Source: Verrucomicrobiota bacterium
GTDB taxonomy: Bacteria; Verrucomicrobiota; Verrucomicrobiia; Limisphaerales; J093
NCBI GenBank assembly: GCA_029907285.1
Contig: JARYMD010000330.1
Location: forward strand, 1 to 5,070
Reading direction: 5' to 3'
Length of the DNA: 5,070 nucleotides
In this document: positions 1 to 5,070 of the stretch, in pieces
How positions within the stretch are numbered: position 1 is the stretch's first letter
Layout: each line of letters begins with the position of its first letter
The notes under the pieces: model-generated
Told to the model about the DNA's origin: nothing
The model's database searches: none
The model's input: only the letters and a program-made list of their open reading frames with translations
Made by a program: the position numbers and the translations under genes

Positions 1-701
1 GCCCGACCGCTCTTGTGCTGCCAATGGAACGGCTGGTTCGCGAACTTGCCAAACGCGGCGTGGAAACTCTCGTGGACGGCGCTCATGCGCCAGGAATGCT
101 GCCCTTGAACCTGAACAAGCTCGGGGCCGCATATTACACTGGCAATTGCCACAAGTGGGTCTGCGCCCCGAAAGGCGCCGCGTTTCTCCATGTGCGGTCC
201 GACCTCCAACATGCCATCCGCCCTCTTGTCATAAGCCACGGCGCAAACTCACCCCGAACAGACAGATCACGGTTCCTGATCGAATTCGGCTGGACCGGAA
301 CTGTTGATCCCTCGGCTTACTTGAGTGTGCCCATTGCCCTGCAATACATGGAATCCCTCGCGCCAGGCGGCTGGCCAACTATAATGCGAAGAAATCACGA
401 CCTCGCCATGGCGGCGCAAAGGATTCTCTGCGAAGCCCTGGAGATTGCCGCTCCCTGTCCGGACCACATGATAGGTGCGATGGCGGCCATGCCATTTTGG
501 GATTCGCCCGAGCCTGAGCCCCCCAAATCACCGCTCTACGTCGATCCTGTTCAGGACCTGCTCCTGGAAAAACACAGCATCGAAGTGCCAATAATGCCAT
601 GGCCCGCCCATCCCCGGCGCGTGCTTCGCGTTTCGGCTCAACTCTACAATTCCCTCGGCCAATACGAATTGCTTGCTCATGCACTGAAATCTGCGCGTTA
701 G
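1..701 (+). CDS. Aminotransferase class V-fold PLP-dependent enzyme, isopenicillin-N epimerase-like (C-terminal part, 5' truncated)
   Basis: The reading frame is open from base 3 to the TAG at 699-701 and runs off the left edge, so only the last 232 residues are visible; I recall family members of roughly 380-400 residues. Three signatures of fold-type I class V PLP enzymes are present. VDGAHAPG (visible residues 24-31) carries the Asp expected to contact the pyridine nitrogen. GNCHKW (residues 48-53) carries Lys51, the expected Schiff-base lysine. FGWTGTVDPSAY (about 95-106) resembles the GT-x-D segment. The C-terminus (RVLRVSAQLYNS) also matches the small domain of this group. The internal GTG at base 15 is not a believable start, because the fold's N-terminal third would be missing. 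CefD-type epimerases, cysteine desulfurase-like proteins and EgtE-like C-S lyases share this fold, so the substrate cannot be assigned. The enzyme is presumably cytosolic. The next gene starts 627 nt downstream, so no operon link is evident. Confidence 0.88.
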   Translation, partial: PTALVLPMERLVRELAKRGVETLVDGAHAPGMLPLNLNKLGAAYYTGNCHKWVCAPKGAAFLHVRSDLQHAIRPLVISHGANSPRTDRSRFLIEFGWTGTVDPSAYLSVPIALQYMESLAPGGWPTIMRRNHDLAMAAQRILCEALEIAAPCPDHMIGAMAAMPFWDSPEPEPPKSPLYVDPVQDLLLEKHSIEVPIMPWPAHPRRVLRVSAQLYNSLGQYELLAHALKSAR

Positions 702-791
702 CCCACATGTGTCGCAGCCCGGCGCAGCCGAAACCACAGTTGCCTGATGGGCACTGAGCCGGCGCCTGCGCCCGCTGATGAACGCTGCGAG

Positions 792-871
792 TTGAACGTT
801 GGCCGTTGAGCGTTCTGATCCTTTCATCCGGCGGGTCGTCTGTTGGGGAACGTTCAACGTACAACGCTCAA
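792..871. repeat. 24-nt imperfect inverted repeat with 32-nt loop, built from four 9-mers
   Basis: The left arm is 792-815 and the right arm 848-871; they are complementary at 20 of 24 positions. Each arm is two related 9-mers spaced 14 nt apart: TTGAACGTT (792) and TTGAGCGTT (806) on the left, AACGTTCAA (849) and AACGCTCAA (863) on the right. It could form a long hairpin in RNA or single-stranded DNA, or serve as an array of protein-binding half-sites. No T-tract follows, which argues against a simple intrinsic terminator. I associate TTGAACGTT-type intergenic repeats with soil Verrucomicrobiota, but that is recollection. Confidence 0.7.
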
Positions 872-907
872 AGAATTCACTGCACCAATGATTGCTCAAT
901 TCAAGGG

Positions 908-921
908 CCGCCTAAAGGCGG
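908..921. repeat. Short perfect hairpin CCGCC-TAAA-GGCGG
   Basis: Five GC pairs (908-912 with 917-921) enclose a TAAA loop; a sixth T-A pair would leave a 2-nt loop. The downstream flank, GATTCTAACGG, is not a T-tract. I recall this CCGCCTAAAGGCGG motif as recurrent in intergenic regions of Verrucomicrobiota, where it behaves like a dispersed REP-type element. The hairpin itself is certain; its repeat-family status is inference. Confidence 0.6.
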
Positions 922-982
922 GATTCTAACGGCCGCGGGCGTCGCATCGCCCATGGCGCAGGAGCACCGATCACTGTCAGAG

Positions 983-1000
983 TTCCGTGTTTGCACGGAA
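983..1000. repeat. Perfect 7-bp hairpin
   Basis: TTCCGTG (983-989) pairs perfectly with CACGGAA (994-1000) around the loop TTTG. An A-rich stretch follows on the plus strand (ACGAGAAAAC). Read on the minus strand, the stem is preceded by GTTTTCTCGT, so it is not a standard intrinsic terminator in either direction. Its role is unknown. Confidence 0.55.
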
Positions 1001-1024
1001 ACGAGAAAACTGTCCGCCACAACT

Positions 1025-1036
1025 CCGGCGCGCCGG
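1025..1036. repeat. 12-bp perfect palindrome
   Basis: CCGGCGCGCCGG is self-complementary over all 12 bases. A zero-loop palindrome cannot fold into a good RNA hairpin without opening its centre, so a protein-binding role, or chance in GC-rich DNA, are both possible. It lies 10 nt before the next hairpin. Confidence 0.5.
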
Positions 1037-1046
1037 CGACGGTGCG

Positions 1047-1064
1047 CCCTGCCTGTATGCAGGG
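1047..1064. repeat. Perfect 6-bp hairpin, possibly nested in a longer stem
   Basis: CCCTGC (1047-1052) pairs with GCAGGG (1059-1064) around the loop CTGTAT. An outer GTGC (1042-1045) can pair with GCAC (1071-1074), giving a two-part stem with an asymmetric internal loop. There is no T-tract downstream. Confidence 0.5.
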
Positions 1065-1080
1065 GTTCATGCACGGTAGG

Positions 1081-1100
1081 GCTCGCTGTCCCCGGCGAGC
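1081..1100. repeat. 6-bp hairpin GCTCGC/GCGAGC
   Basis: GCTCGC (1081-1086) and GCGAGC (1095-1100) are perfect complements separated by an 8-nt loop, TGTCCCCG. Only 2 nt separate it from the 27-nt palindrome that follows, so the two could fold as adjacent stems. Confidence 0.5.
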
Positions 1101-1102
1101 TG

Positions 1103-1129
1103 CAAACAAAGTGCCCGGCACTTTGTTTG
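1103..1129. repeat. Perfect 12-bp inverted repeat with 3-nt loop
   Basis: CAAACAAAGTGC (1103-1114) is the exact reverse complement of GCACTTTGTTTG (1118-1129), with CCG as the loop. This is the strongest hairpin in the window. TTTGTTTG lies inside the right arm, and GGGGCC rather than a T-tract follows, so terminator activity is uncertain. It may be a dispersed palindromic element or contribute to termination of the upstream transcript. Confidence 0.75.
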
Positions 1130-1282
1130 GGGCCACGGGACTCATTCGTCCGCGCTCATTCGCCGGCCATCTCTTGGTGTGTCGAAGCGCACCGGTCGGT
1201 TGAGCGCGGCAAACGGGTCAAGAGAGACCGGGTTGCGAATCATTGCGCACCTTGATCATGAGGTTGGAGTTTGCACCTGTCC

Positions 1283-1316
1283 GGTTTTGATCTGGCAAAA
1301 ACCAGATCGCTTGGTT
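1283..1316 (+). promoter_or_regulatory. Overlapping alternative hairpins in the presumed leader of the glycoside hydrolase gene
   Basis: Three stems compete for the segment AAAACCAGATC. GGTTTT (1283-1288) can pair with AAAACC (1298-1303). GATCTGG (1289-1295) can pair with CCAGATC (1302-1308) around a CAAAAA loop. AACCA (1300-1304) can pair with TGGTT (1312-1316). The last stem ends 12 nt before the ATG at 1329, where no clear Shine-Dalgarno sequence is visible. Mutually exclusive stems beside a start codon fit a translational or attenuation switch. No known riboswitch class is recognised, and such small stems can arise by chance. Confidence 0.3.
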
Positions 1317-1328
1317 CAATCACCTCCG

Positions 1329-4300
1329 ATGACGATGCACACTTTTCAGTTACTGCGAATGTCCTTCGCCCTCATTGCAGCGCTCACCGTCATTTGCTCA
1401 GCACAACCCGCCGTGCCTTTTGTCCTGCCATGGGACGATTCAAGTCCGGGCATTGCCGACTTTTCACCGCTGAACGCACCTATTGGCCCAAACGCCCGCG
1501 TGACAGTGGACGCGAACGGGCATTTTGTTGTCAGCAGCAACCGGATTCGTTTCCTTGGCATGAACTTCGCCGGCCAACTGCCATTCACTCCAACAAACAA
1601 AACAGAGGCCGTCGCCGCCCGCCTCGCAAAGTTCGGAATAAACTGCGTTCGTTTCCATCACATGGACGCGCCATGGGCACATGGCGGCGGGCTCCTCGCC
1701 TACACCAGCACAACAAGCACAAATATCAATCCGGCCCAGTTGGAAAAACTGCATTACACCGTCGCTCGCCTCAAAGAACACGGAATTTATTCTGACATCA
1801 ACCTGCTGGTGGGTCGGCAGTACCGTTCTCGCGACGGCCTTGGCAGTGCTGTTGCCACCATGGATTGGAAAGACACACATGTGCTTGGATACTTCAATGA
1901 CACAGCACTTGCACTCCAGAAGGACTATGCACGCAAGGTGCTCACCCCAATCAACAGGTTCACAGGCCTGCCTCTCGCCAAGGACCCAGCAGTCGCATTC
2001 GTCGAGGTCATCAACGAAAACGGCATCATTCAGAAATGGCTGGATGGCGGGATTGACCGTTTGCCCGCCAGCTATGCCGCACAGCTCGGCTCGAAATGGA
2101 ACGACTGGCTCGCGTCGCGTTACACAAACGATGCTGCACTCCTTGCCGCATGGCGGGCCATCGACCAGCCGCTCAGCCCGAACCTTCTCAAGAACGGCGC
2201 TTTCAGCAACTCCCTGAGCAGTTGGACCACCGAGCAGCATTCCTCGGCACGTGCTGTCTCCAGCCGCACTTTTGATTTCATTGATGGCGCCCCCTCCGCG
2301 CAAATCAAGGTTACTCAGGCCAGTTCGGAATCGTGGCACGTCCAGTTCAACCAGGCAGGCTTGAGCGTCGCAATTGGCCAGCCCTACACGATCTCTTTCT
2401 GGGCAAAATCTGATCCGCCAGCCGGCATCGATGTCTCCGTGATGCAGGCGCACGCTGACTGGCAAACCGTCGGCTTCAGCCAGCGGTACTCTCTTTCCAC
2501 AAACTGGCAGCAATTCACCCGCACGTTCGTCGCAGACCGAACCGACACCAATGTGCGCGTCAATTTCGGAGGCATGGGTGCCGCACTGGGAACATTCTGG
2601 ATCGCCGATGCCCGCTTTCATTCCGGCGGACAGGTGGGTTTGCTCCCGCCCGGCACCTCGCTCGCAACCCACAGCGTGCCAGCCATACTCTACTCCGGCG
2701 ACGGTTACACAGGAACAGCCGAAGCACGAAGGGATTGGTTGCAGTTCCTCCGCGACCTTGAGTTTCAATACTACGAACAAATGCTCGAATGCATCCGCTC
2801 CGAATGCGGCTACGACGGGCTTGTCTTTGGCACGATCATGGCCAACAGCCCGGCCACCGTGCAGAGCAGGCTCGACGTCATCGACGGTCACGCCTATTGG
2901 CAACACCCGGTCTTCCCCGGCACACCGTGGGACATGTCGAACTGGTACGTGCGAAATGTTTCCATGGTTAACACGCTGGCCGATGACAACACACTCGCCG
3001 GCCTCGCGCGTCAAAGAATCAAAGGAAAACCATTCACCGTAACCGAATACAATCATCCCCAACCGAACTATTACGGAGCCGAAGGACCATTGCTTCTCGC
3101 CGCTTACGCTGCTTTCCAAGATTGGGATGGGGTCTGGATGTTCGACTACGGCCACGGACAAGATGGTTCCACCACCATGGGCTGGGTGCAGGGCTTTTTT
3201 GACACCGCCCAACACCCGGGCAAAATGGCAAACCTGCTCCTCGCCGCAAATCTTTTCCGCCGCAGCGACGTCCAACCCGGACAACAAGAAATCACCATGG
3301 CGCTCACCCCGGAAACCGAACTTGACCTCCTGCTAAAAAGCCACGCATGGGGCATTTTTTCTTCAAGCCAGCTCGGTGTCCCGAGCAAACTCGCTTTCGC
3401 CAGACGACTCAGCACAAGTGTCGGCACAGATGTTGCCGGCCTCACAAATCCACCCGCCGGGCCGACAGGAAGCATCATCACATCTGACACGGGCGAACTC
3501 ACTTGGGACCTCGGCATCCCTGAACGCGGGTTGGTGAAAATCAACACCCCGCGAACCAAGGCGTTGATCGGTTGGTGCACCAACAAGATAATCAATCTGG
3601 GAGGACTCATTTTCGCCCCCGCCACAAACACCCTCGGCTGGTGCACAATCGGAGCCACAATCGTCCGCGGCGATTCTTTCACAAACGAGTGCCAAGCACT
3701 GCTCGTCGCAACCGGATGGTGGGAGAACACAGGCCAGACATGGAAAAACACGGAAAAAACCTCCCTGTCAAAGTTCGGAGGTCCGCCTGTCCTCACCGAG
3801 GTTGTCCCATTCACCCTGAGTTTGCCCATAAGCACAAACCGCGTCCGAGTCTGGGCTCTGGACGAACGAGGCCAGCGGAAAGCTTCCGTCACCGTCACGG
3901 GCAACGCCACCAATGCAGTCATCGTCGTCACCACCAACAGCTCGACCATATGGTACGAAATCAGTGTGTCGCCTTTGACCGGCTACGCACAATGGCAGAC
4001 ACAGAATTTCACCGCGGCCGAAATGTTGGATGCAACTGTGAGCGGCGAAGGCGCCGCTCCGGCAGGCGACGGAGTGCCAAACCTCGCAAAGTACTACCTC
4101 GGACTGCCGGCAAAGACGCCTGCACCAGCCGACCGCCTGCCGCTGTCGGAACTGATCGTCATCGGCGGGCGATCGTTCCTGGCAATCCGCCATCTCCGCG
4201 ACAAGGCAGCCACCGACGTCAAATGCAGCCCTGAAATATCCAATGACCTGCGCACTTGGGAATCGGGGCCGTCTGCTGCGGTACTGCACTCGATCGAAGA

Positions 4301-4391
4301 CCTCGGGACACTCGAGCGCGTGACATTTCGCGACACTGAACCCATTGCCGCCCGCCAGCAGCGTTTCATGAGACTTGCCATTTCCCGCTGA
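1329..4391 (+). CDS. Secreted GH-A clan (GH5-like) glycoside hydrolase with internal CBM4/9-like module
   Basis: This is a predicted 1020-residue exported polysaccharide hydrolase. Residues 1-25 look like a signal peptide: a basic n-region, the hydrophobic core SFALIAALTVI, and likely cleavage after CSA (residue 25). I chose ATG 1329 because an in-frame ATG at 1179 would place about 50 non-secretory residues before it; ATGs at 1335 and 1359 are also possible. The TIM-barrel signatures are RFLG (74-77), CVRFHH (106-111), VEVINE with acid/base Glu230 after Asn229, DGHAYW (519-524), VTEYN with nucleophile Glu573, and VWMFDY with Trp603. Residues about 284-431 (NLLKNGAFS through FWIADARF) look like a CBM4/9 jelly roll lying between the two catalytic glutamates. 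Residues about 660-880 look like beta-sandwich, with a repeated GWCT at 748 and 770. Residues about 886-1020 form a C-terminal module with a GDGVPN calcium-loop-like segment. The substrate is not predictable, and the GH5 assignment is less certain than the clan. Confidence 0.85.
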   Translation: MTMHTFQLLRMSFALIAALTVICSAQPAVPFVLPWDDSSPGIADFSPLNAPIGPNARVTVDANGHFVVSSNRIRFLGMNFAGQLPFTPTNKTEAVAARLAKFGINCVRFHHMDAPWAHGGGLLAYTSTTSTNINPAQLEKLHYTVARLKEHGIYSDINLLVGRQYRSRDGLGSAVATMDWKDTHVLGYFNDTALALQKDYARKVLTPINRFTGLPLAKDPAVAFVEVINENGIIQKWLDGGIDRLPASYAAQLGSKWNDWLASRYTNDAALLAAWRAIDQPLSPNLLKNGAFSNSLSSWTTEQHSSARAVSSRTFDFIDGAPSAQIKVTQASSESWHVQFNQAGLSVAIGQPYTISFWAKSDPPAGIDVSVMQAHADWQTVGFSQRYSLSTNWQQFTRTFVADRTDTNVRVNFGGMGAALGTFWIADARFHSGGQVGLLPPGTSLATHSVPAILYSGDGYTGTAEARRDWLQFLRDLEFQYYEQMLECIRSECGYDGLVFGTIMANSPATVQSRLDVIDGHAYWQHPVFPGTPWDMSNWYVRNVSMVNTLADDNTLAGLARQRIKGKPFTVTEYNHPQPNYYGAEGPLLLAAYAAFQDWDGVWMFDYGHGQDGSTTMGWVQGFFDTAQHPGKMANLLLAANLFRRSDVQPGQQEITMALTPETELDLLLKSHAWGIFSSSQLGVPSKLAFARRLSTSVGTDVAGLTNPPAGPTGSIITSDTGELTWDLGIPERGLVKINTPRTKALIGWCTNKIINLGGLIFAPATNTLGWCTIGATIVRGDSFTNECQALLVATGWWENTGQTWKNTEKTSLSKFGGPPVLTEVVPFTLSLPISTNRVRVWALDERGQRKASVTVTGNATNAVIVVTTNSSTIWYEISVSPLTGYAQWQTQNFTAAEMLDATVSGEGAAPAGDGVPNLAKYYLGLPAKTPAPADRLPLSELIVIGGRSFLAIRHLRDKAATDVKCSPEISNDLRTWESGPSAAVLHSIEDLGTLERVTFRDTEPIAARQQRFMRLAISR

Positions 4392-4394
4392 CAA

Positions 4395-4429
4395 GGCGGA
4401 AGGCCGGACTTGGTCCCGGGCGTGCCGCC
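4395..4429. terminator. Possible GC-rich bidirectional stem between convergent genes
   Basis: In the 49-nt spacer between the convergent hydrolase and stress-protein genes, GGCGG (4395-4399) can pair with CCGCC (4425-4429). Inside it, GGAC (4406-4409) can pair with GTCC (4413-4416). The structure is imperfect and has no T-tract on either side. Its position is right for a shared terminator, but the sequence support is weak. Confidence 0.25.
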
Positions 4430-4440
4430 GCGTGTGACGC

Positions 4441-4866
4441 TCAGTCTTTCACAATCAAAACGCTGCAATGGGCATGATCGCTGATCCGATCTGCCGTGTC
4501 ACCCAGCAAACGCCCCCAAAGTTCCGAATGATCGCTGTGGCCAACCACAATCAGATCGTAGCTGCCTTCTCTGGCAAAGTTAACGATCGTTTTTGCCGGA
4601 TGACCGCGCCTGACTTCGCAATCGATCTTGATGCCATGCTGCGCTGCCACCTCTTCCACCTCTTTCTTTCGCTCCTGAAAGTACTCTTCTGCGGCTTCAG
4701 CTTCGGCTTCGGGCTCACCGGGCACGTCTGAATGCCGTGGCAAGGGCTCTCTTACCCACAGCGCTGTTATGCGCGCGTTGTACTCTCTTGCGAGAACAGC
4801 GGCACGCTGCAGCGCCCGCTTTCCGCCGCTGGACCCGTCATAGCCAACCAGTATCTTTGTGAACAT
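4441..4866 (-). CDS. Universal stress protein (UspA family), single domain
   Basis: This 141-residue protein has the usual length of a single Usp domain and is probably cytosolic. It opens with MFTKILVGYDGSSGGKRAL, the first strand and the conserved Asp10 of the nucleotide pocket, and ends with YDLIVVGHSDHSELWG and CSVLIVKD, the last strands. The classical ATP motif G-x2-G-x9-G-(S/T) is altered: Gly109 and Gly122 are kept, but the second Gly is Asp112 and the Ser/Thr is Asp123, so ATP binding is doubtful. Residues 50-75 are strongly acidic and then mixed-charge (PEAEAEAAEE). The start at 4866 is set by a GAGG ribosome site 5 nt upstream; a longer open frame to 4986 adds 40 residues out of family register that overlap the upstream gene. 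It begins 7 nt after the antiporter stop, so the two are probably one operon. The family acts in stress tolerance, and association with ion transporters is common. Confidence 0.92.
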   Translation of the reverse strand: MFTKILVGYDGSSGGKRALQRAAVLAREYNARITALWVREPLPRHSDVPGEPEAEAEAAEEYFQERKKEVEEVAAQHGIKIDCEVRRGHPAKTIVNFAREGSYDLIVVGHSDHSELWGRLLGDTADRISDHAHCSVLIVKD

Positions 4867-4871
4867 GAACG

Positions 4872-4875
4872 CCTC
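4872..4875 (-). promoter_or_regulatory. Ribosome binding site of the universal stress protein, overlapping the upstream stop codon
   Basis: On the minus strand GAGG is followed by CGTTC and then ATG, a 5-nt spacing. The GA of GAGG is also the last two bases of the TGA stop of the preceding antiporter gene (4874-4876). This site favours ATG 4866 as the start and suggests translational coupling. Confidence 0.65.
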
Positions 4876-5070
4876 ACTTTCTATTCGGCAATTTCGCCAT
4901 GCCTGCCCCGACCTTAACCCTGCGTTGGTAAAACCGTCCCCACGCGTCCATCGCCCGCCGCGTAGGTTCAAAAAACTTCTGTGCAATCAAAGTCGGCACC
5001 ACCGCACTCAGTATCACCACCGTCACAAGGATTGAGTACTGCTGCTGGTCTATGATCTTGTTCTGCAGCC
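4874..5070 (-). CDS. Cation:proton antiporter, CPA2 (KefB/NapA-like), C-terminal end only
   Basis: The minus-strand frame is open from the right edge to the TGA at 4874-4876 and gives 64 residues, with no start codon in the window. The visible part contains a final transmembrane segment (YSILVTVVILSAVVPTLIAQ, residues 11-30) followed by KFFEP and a short basic cytosolic tail ending in KLPNRK. The combination IIDQxQYSILVTVVILSA-VVPT-IAQ-FF-P is what I recognise from the last helix of CPA2-type Na+(K+)/H+ exchangers in the inner membrane. It lacks any RCK/TrkA-N or Usp domain after the last helix; the Usp function is supplied by the separate gene that starts 7 nt downstream. The transported ion cannot be told from this fragment. 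Confidence 0.75.
   Translation of the reverse strand, partial: LQNKIIDQQQYSILVTVVILSAVVPTLIAQKFFEPTRRAMDAWGRFYQRRVKVGAGMAKLPNRK

Larger units (their letters stand above)
702..1328. other. Repeat-rich non-coding spacer
   Basis: No reading frame here looks like a real protein. The longest candidate (806-1255, +) has no recognisable motif, is rich in Arg and Cys, and runs through every hairpin listed separately. Beyond those hairpins, the spacer holds a palindrome CACATGTG at 704-711 just after the upstream stop, a direct repeat of GGCTGCG on the minus strand near 715-735, a 5-bp hairpin GGGCG/CGCCC at 937-952, and an 8-nt direct repeat CTCATTCG at 1141-1148 and 1155-1162 (14-nt period). I could not identify a convincing sigma-70 promoter, although one for the downstream hydrolase must lie here or further upstream. 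No stem is followed by a T-tract, so an intrinsic terminator for the upstream gene is not evident. Confidence 0.75.

Noticed and set aside
1103..1129. The perfect hairpin as a standard intrinsic terminator of the aminotransferase gene
   Set aside because: It lies about 400 nt after the stop and is followed by GGGGCC rather than a T-tract, so it is annotated as a repeat with only possible terminator activity.
912..1145. 77-codon minus-strand open frame containing NKVPGTLF
   Set aside because: The recognisable string comes from translating the 27-nt palindrome at 1103-1129, which gives the same peptide on the opposite strand, so it is a repeat artefact.
806..1255. 149-codon plus-strand open frame in the spacer
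   Set aside because: It crosses nearly all the palindromes, is rich in Arg and Cys, shows no domain pattern, and has no convincing ribosome site.
1179..1328. Upstream in-frame ATG at 1179 as start of the hydrolase
   Set aside because: It would put 50 charged, non-secretory residues before a good signal peptide, and these codons overlap the hairpin-containing leader. ATG 1329 places the signal peptide at the N-terminus.
702..1328. CRISPR array or tandem repeat array
   Set aside because: The stems differ in sequence and spacing. There is no repeated 25-40 nt unit with regular spacers and no cas gene in the window.
1364..1397. Lipoprotein signal (Cys23 of the hydrolase as lipidation site)
   Set aside because: The residues before Cys23 are T-V-I, a poor match to the L-(A/S)-(G/A)-C lipobox. 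Ordinary cleavage after CSA at residue 25 fits better.
1464..3287. A 607-codon open frame on the minus strand opposite the glycoside hydrolase gene
   Set aside because: Its codon boundaries coincide with those of the sense gene, so it stays open simply because the sense gene avoids TTA, CTA and TCA codons in GC-rich DNA. The product has no recognisable motif, while the sense frame has clear catalytic motifs.
4867..4986. 40-residue N-terminal extension of the universal stress protein
   Set aside because: The extension has no Usp similarity and overlaps the antiporter's coding frame. A GAGG ribosome site 5 nt before ATG 4866 supports the short form.

Overview
The window is GC-rich bacterial DNA with two gene blocks separated by a repeat-rich non-coding stretch. 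Several features suggest a member of the Verrucomicrobiota. The secreted glycoside hydrolase ends in the short 'FTAAE...GDGVPNLAKYYLGL' type C-terminal module that I associate with exported proteins of that phylum. The spacer before it is packed with short perfect hairpins of a kind I recall from genomes of that group. This assignment is inference; no rRNA or other taxonomic marker is present.

Layout, left to right. (1) Bases 1-701 (+) hold the C-terminal 232 residues of a PLP-dependent class V aminotransferase-fold enzyme, similar to isopenicillin-N epimerase (CefD-like). (2) Bases 702-1328 hold no convincing gene. They contain a 24-nt imperfect inverted repeat built from four 9-mers, at least six short hairpins or palindromes (one a perfect 12-bp stem), and competing hairpins directly before the next gene. 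(3) Bases 1329-4391 (+) encode a 1020-residue secreted clan GH-A (GH5-like) glycoside hydrolase. A CBM4/9-like jelly-roll module appears to be inserted inside the catalytic barrel, and the protein ends in beta-sandwich regions and the C-terminal module. (4) Bases 4392-4440 form a short convergent spacer. (5) On the minus strand, the end of a CPA2-type cation:proton antiporter (4874-5070, running off the window) is followed after 7 nt by a small universal stress protein (4441-4866).

The antiporter and stress protein look like a two-gene translationally coupled operon for ion or pH homeostasis. The hydrolase is probably an independently transcribed polysaccharide-degradation gene. The aminotransferase-like enzyme has no visible functional link to the rest. 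I found no CRISPR array, tRNA, rRNA, transposase or phage gene. The best candidates for undescribed biology are the repeat cluster in the spacer and the competing hairpins at the hydrolase start.
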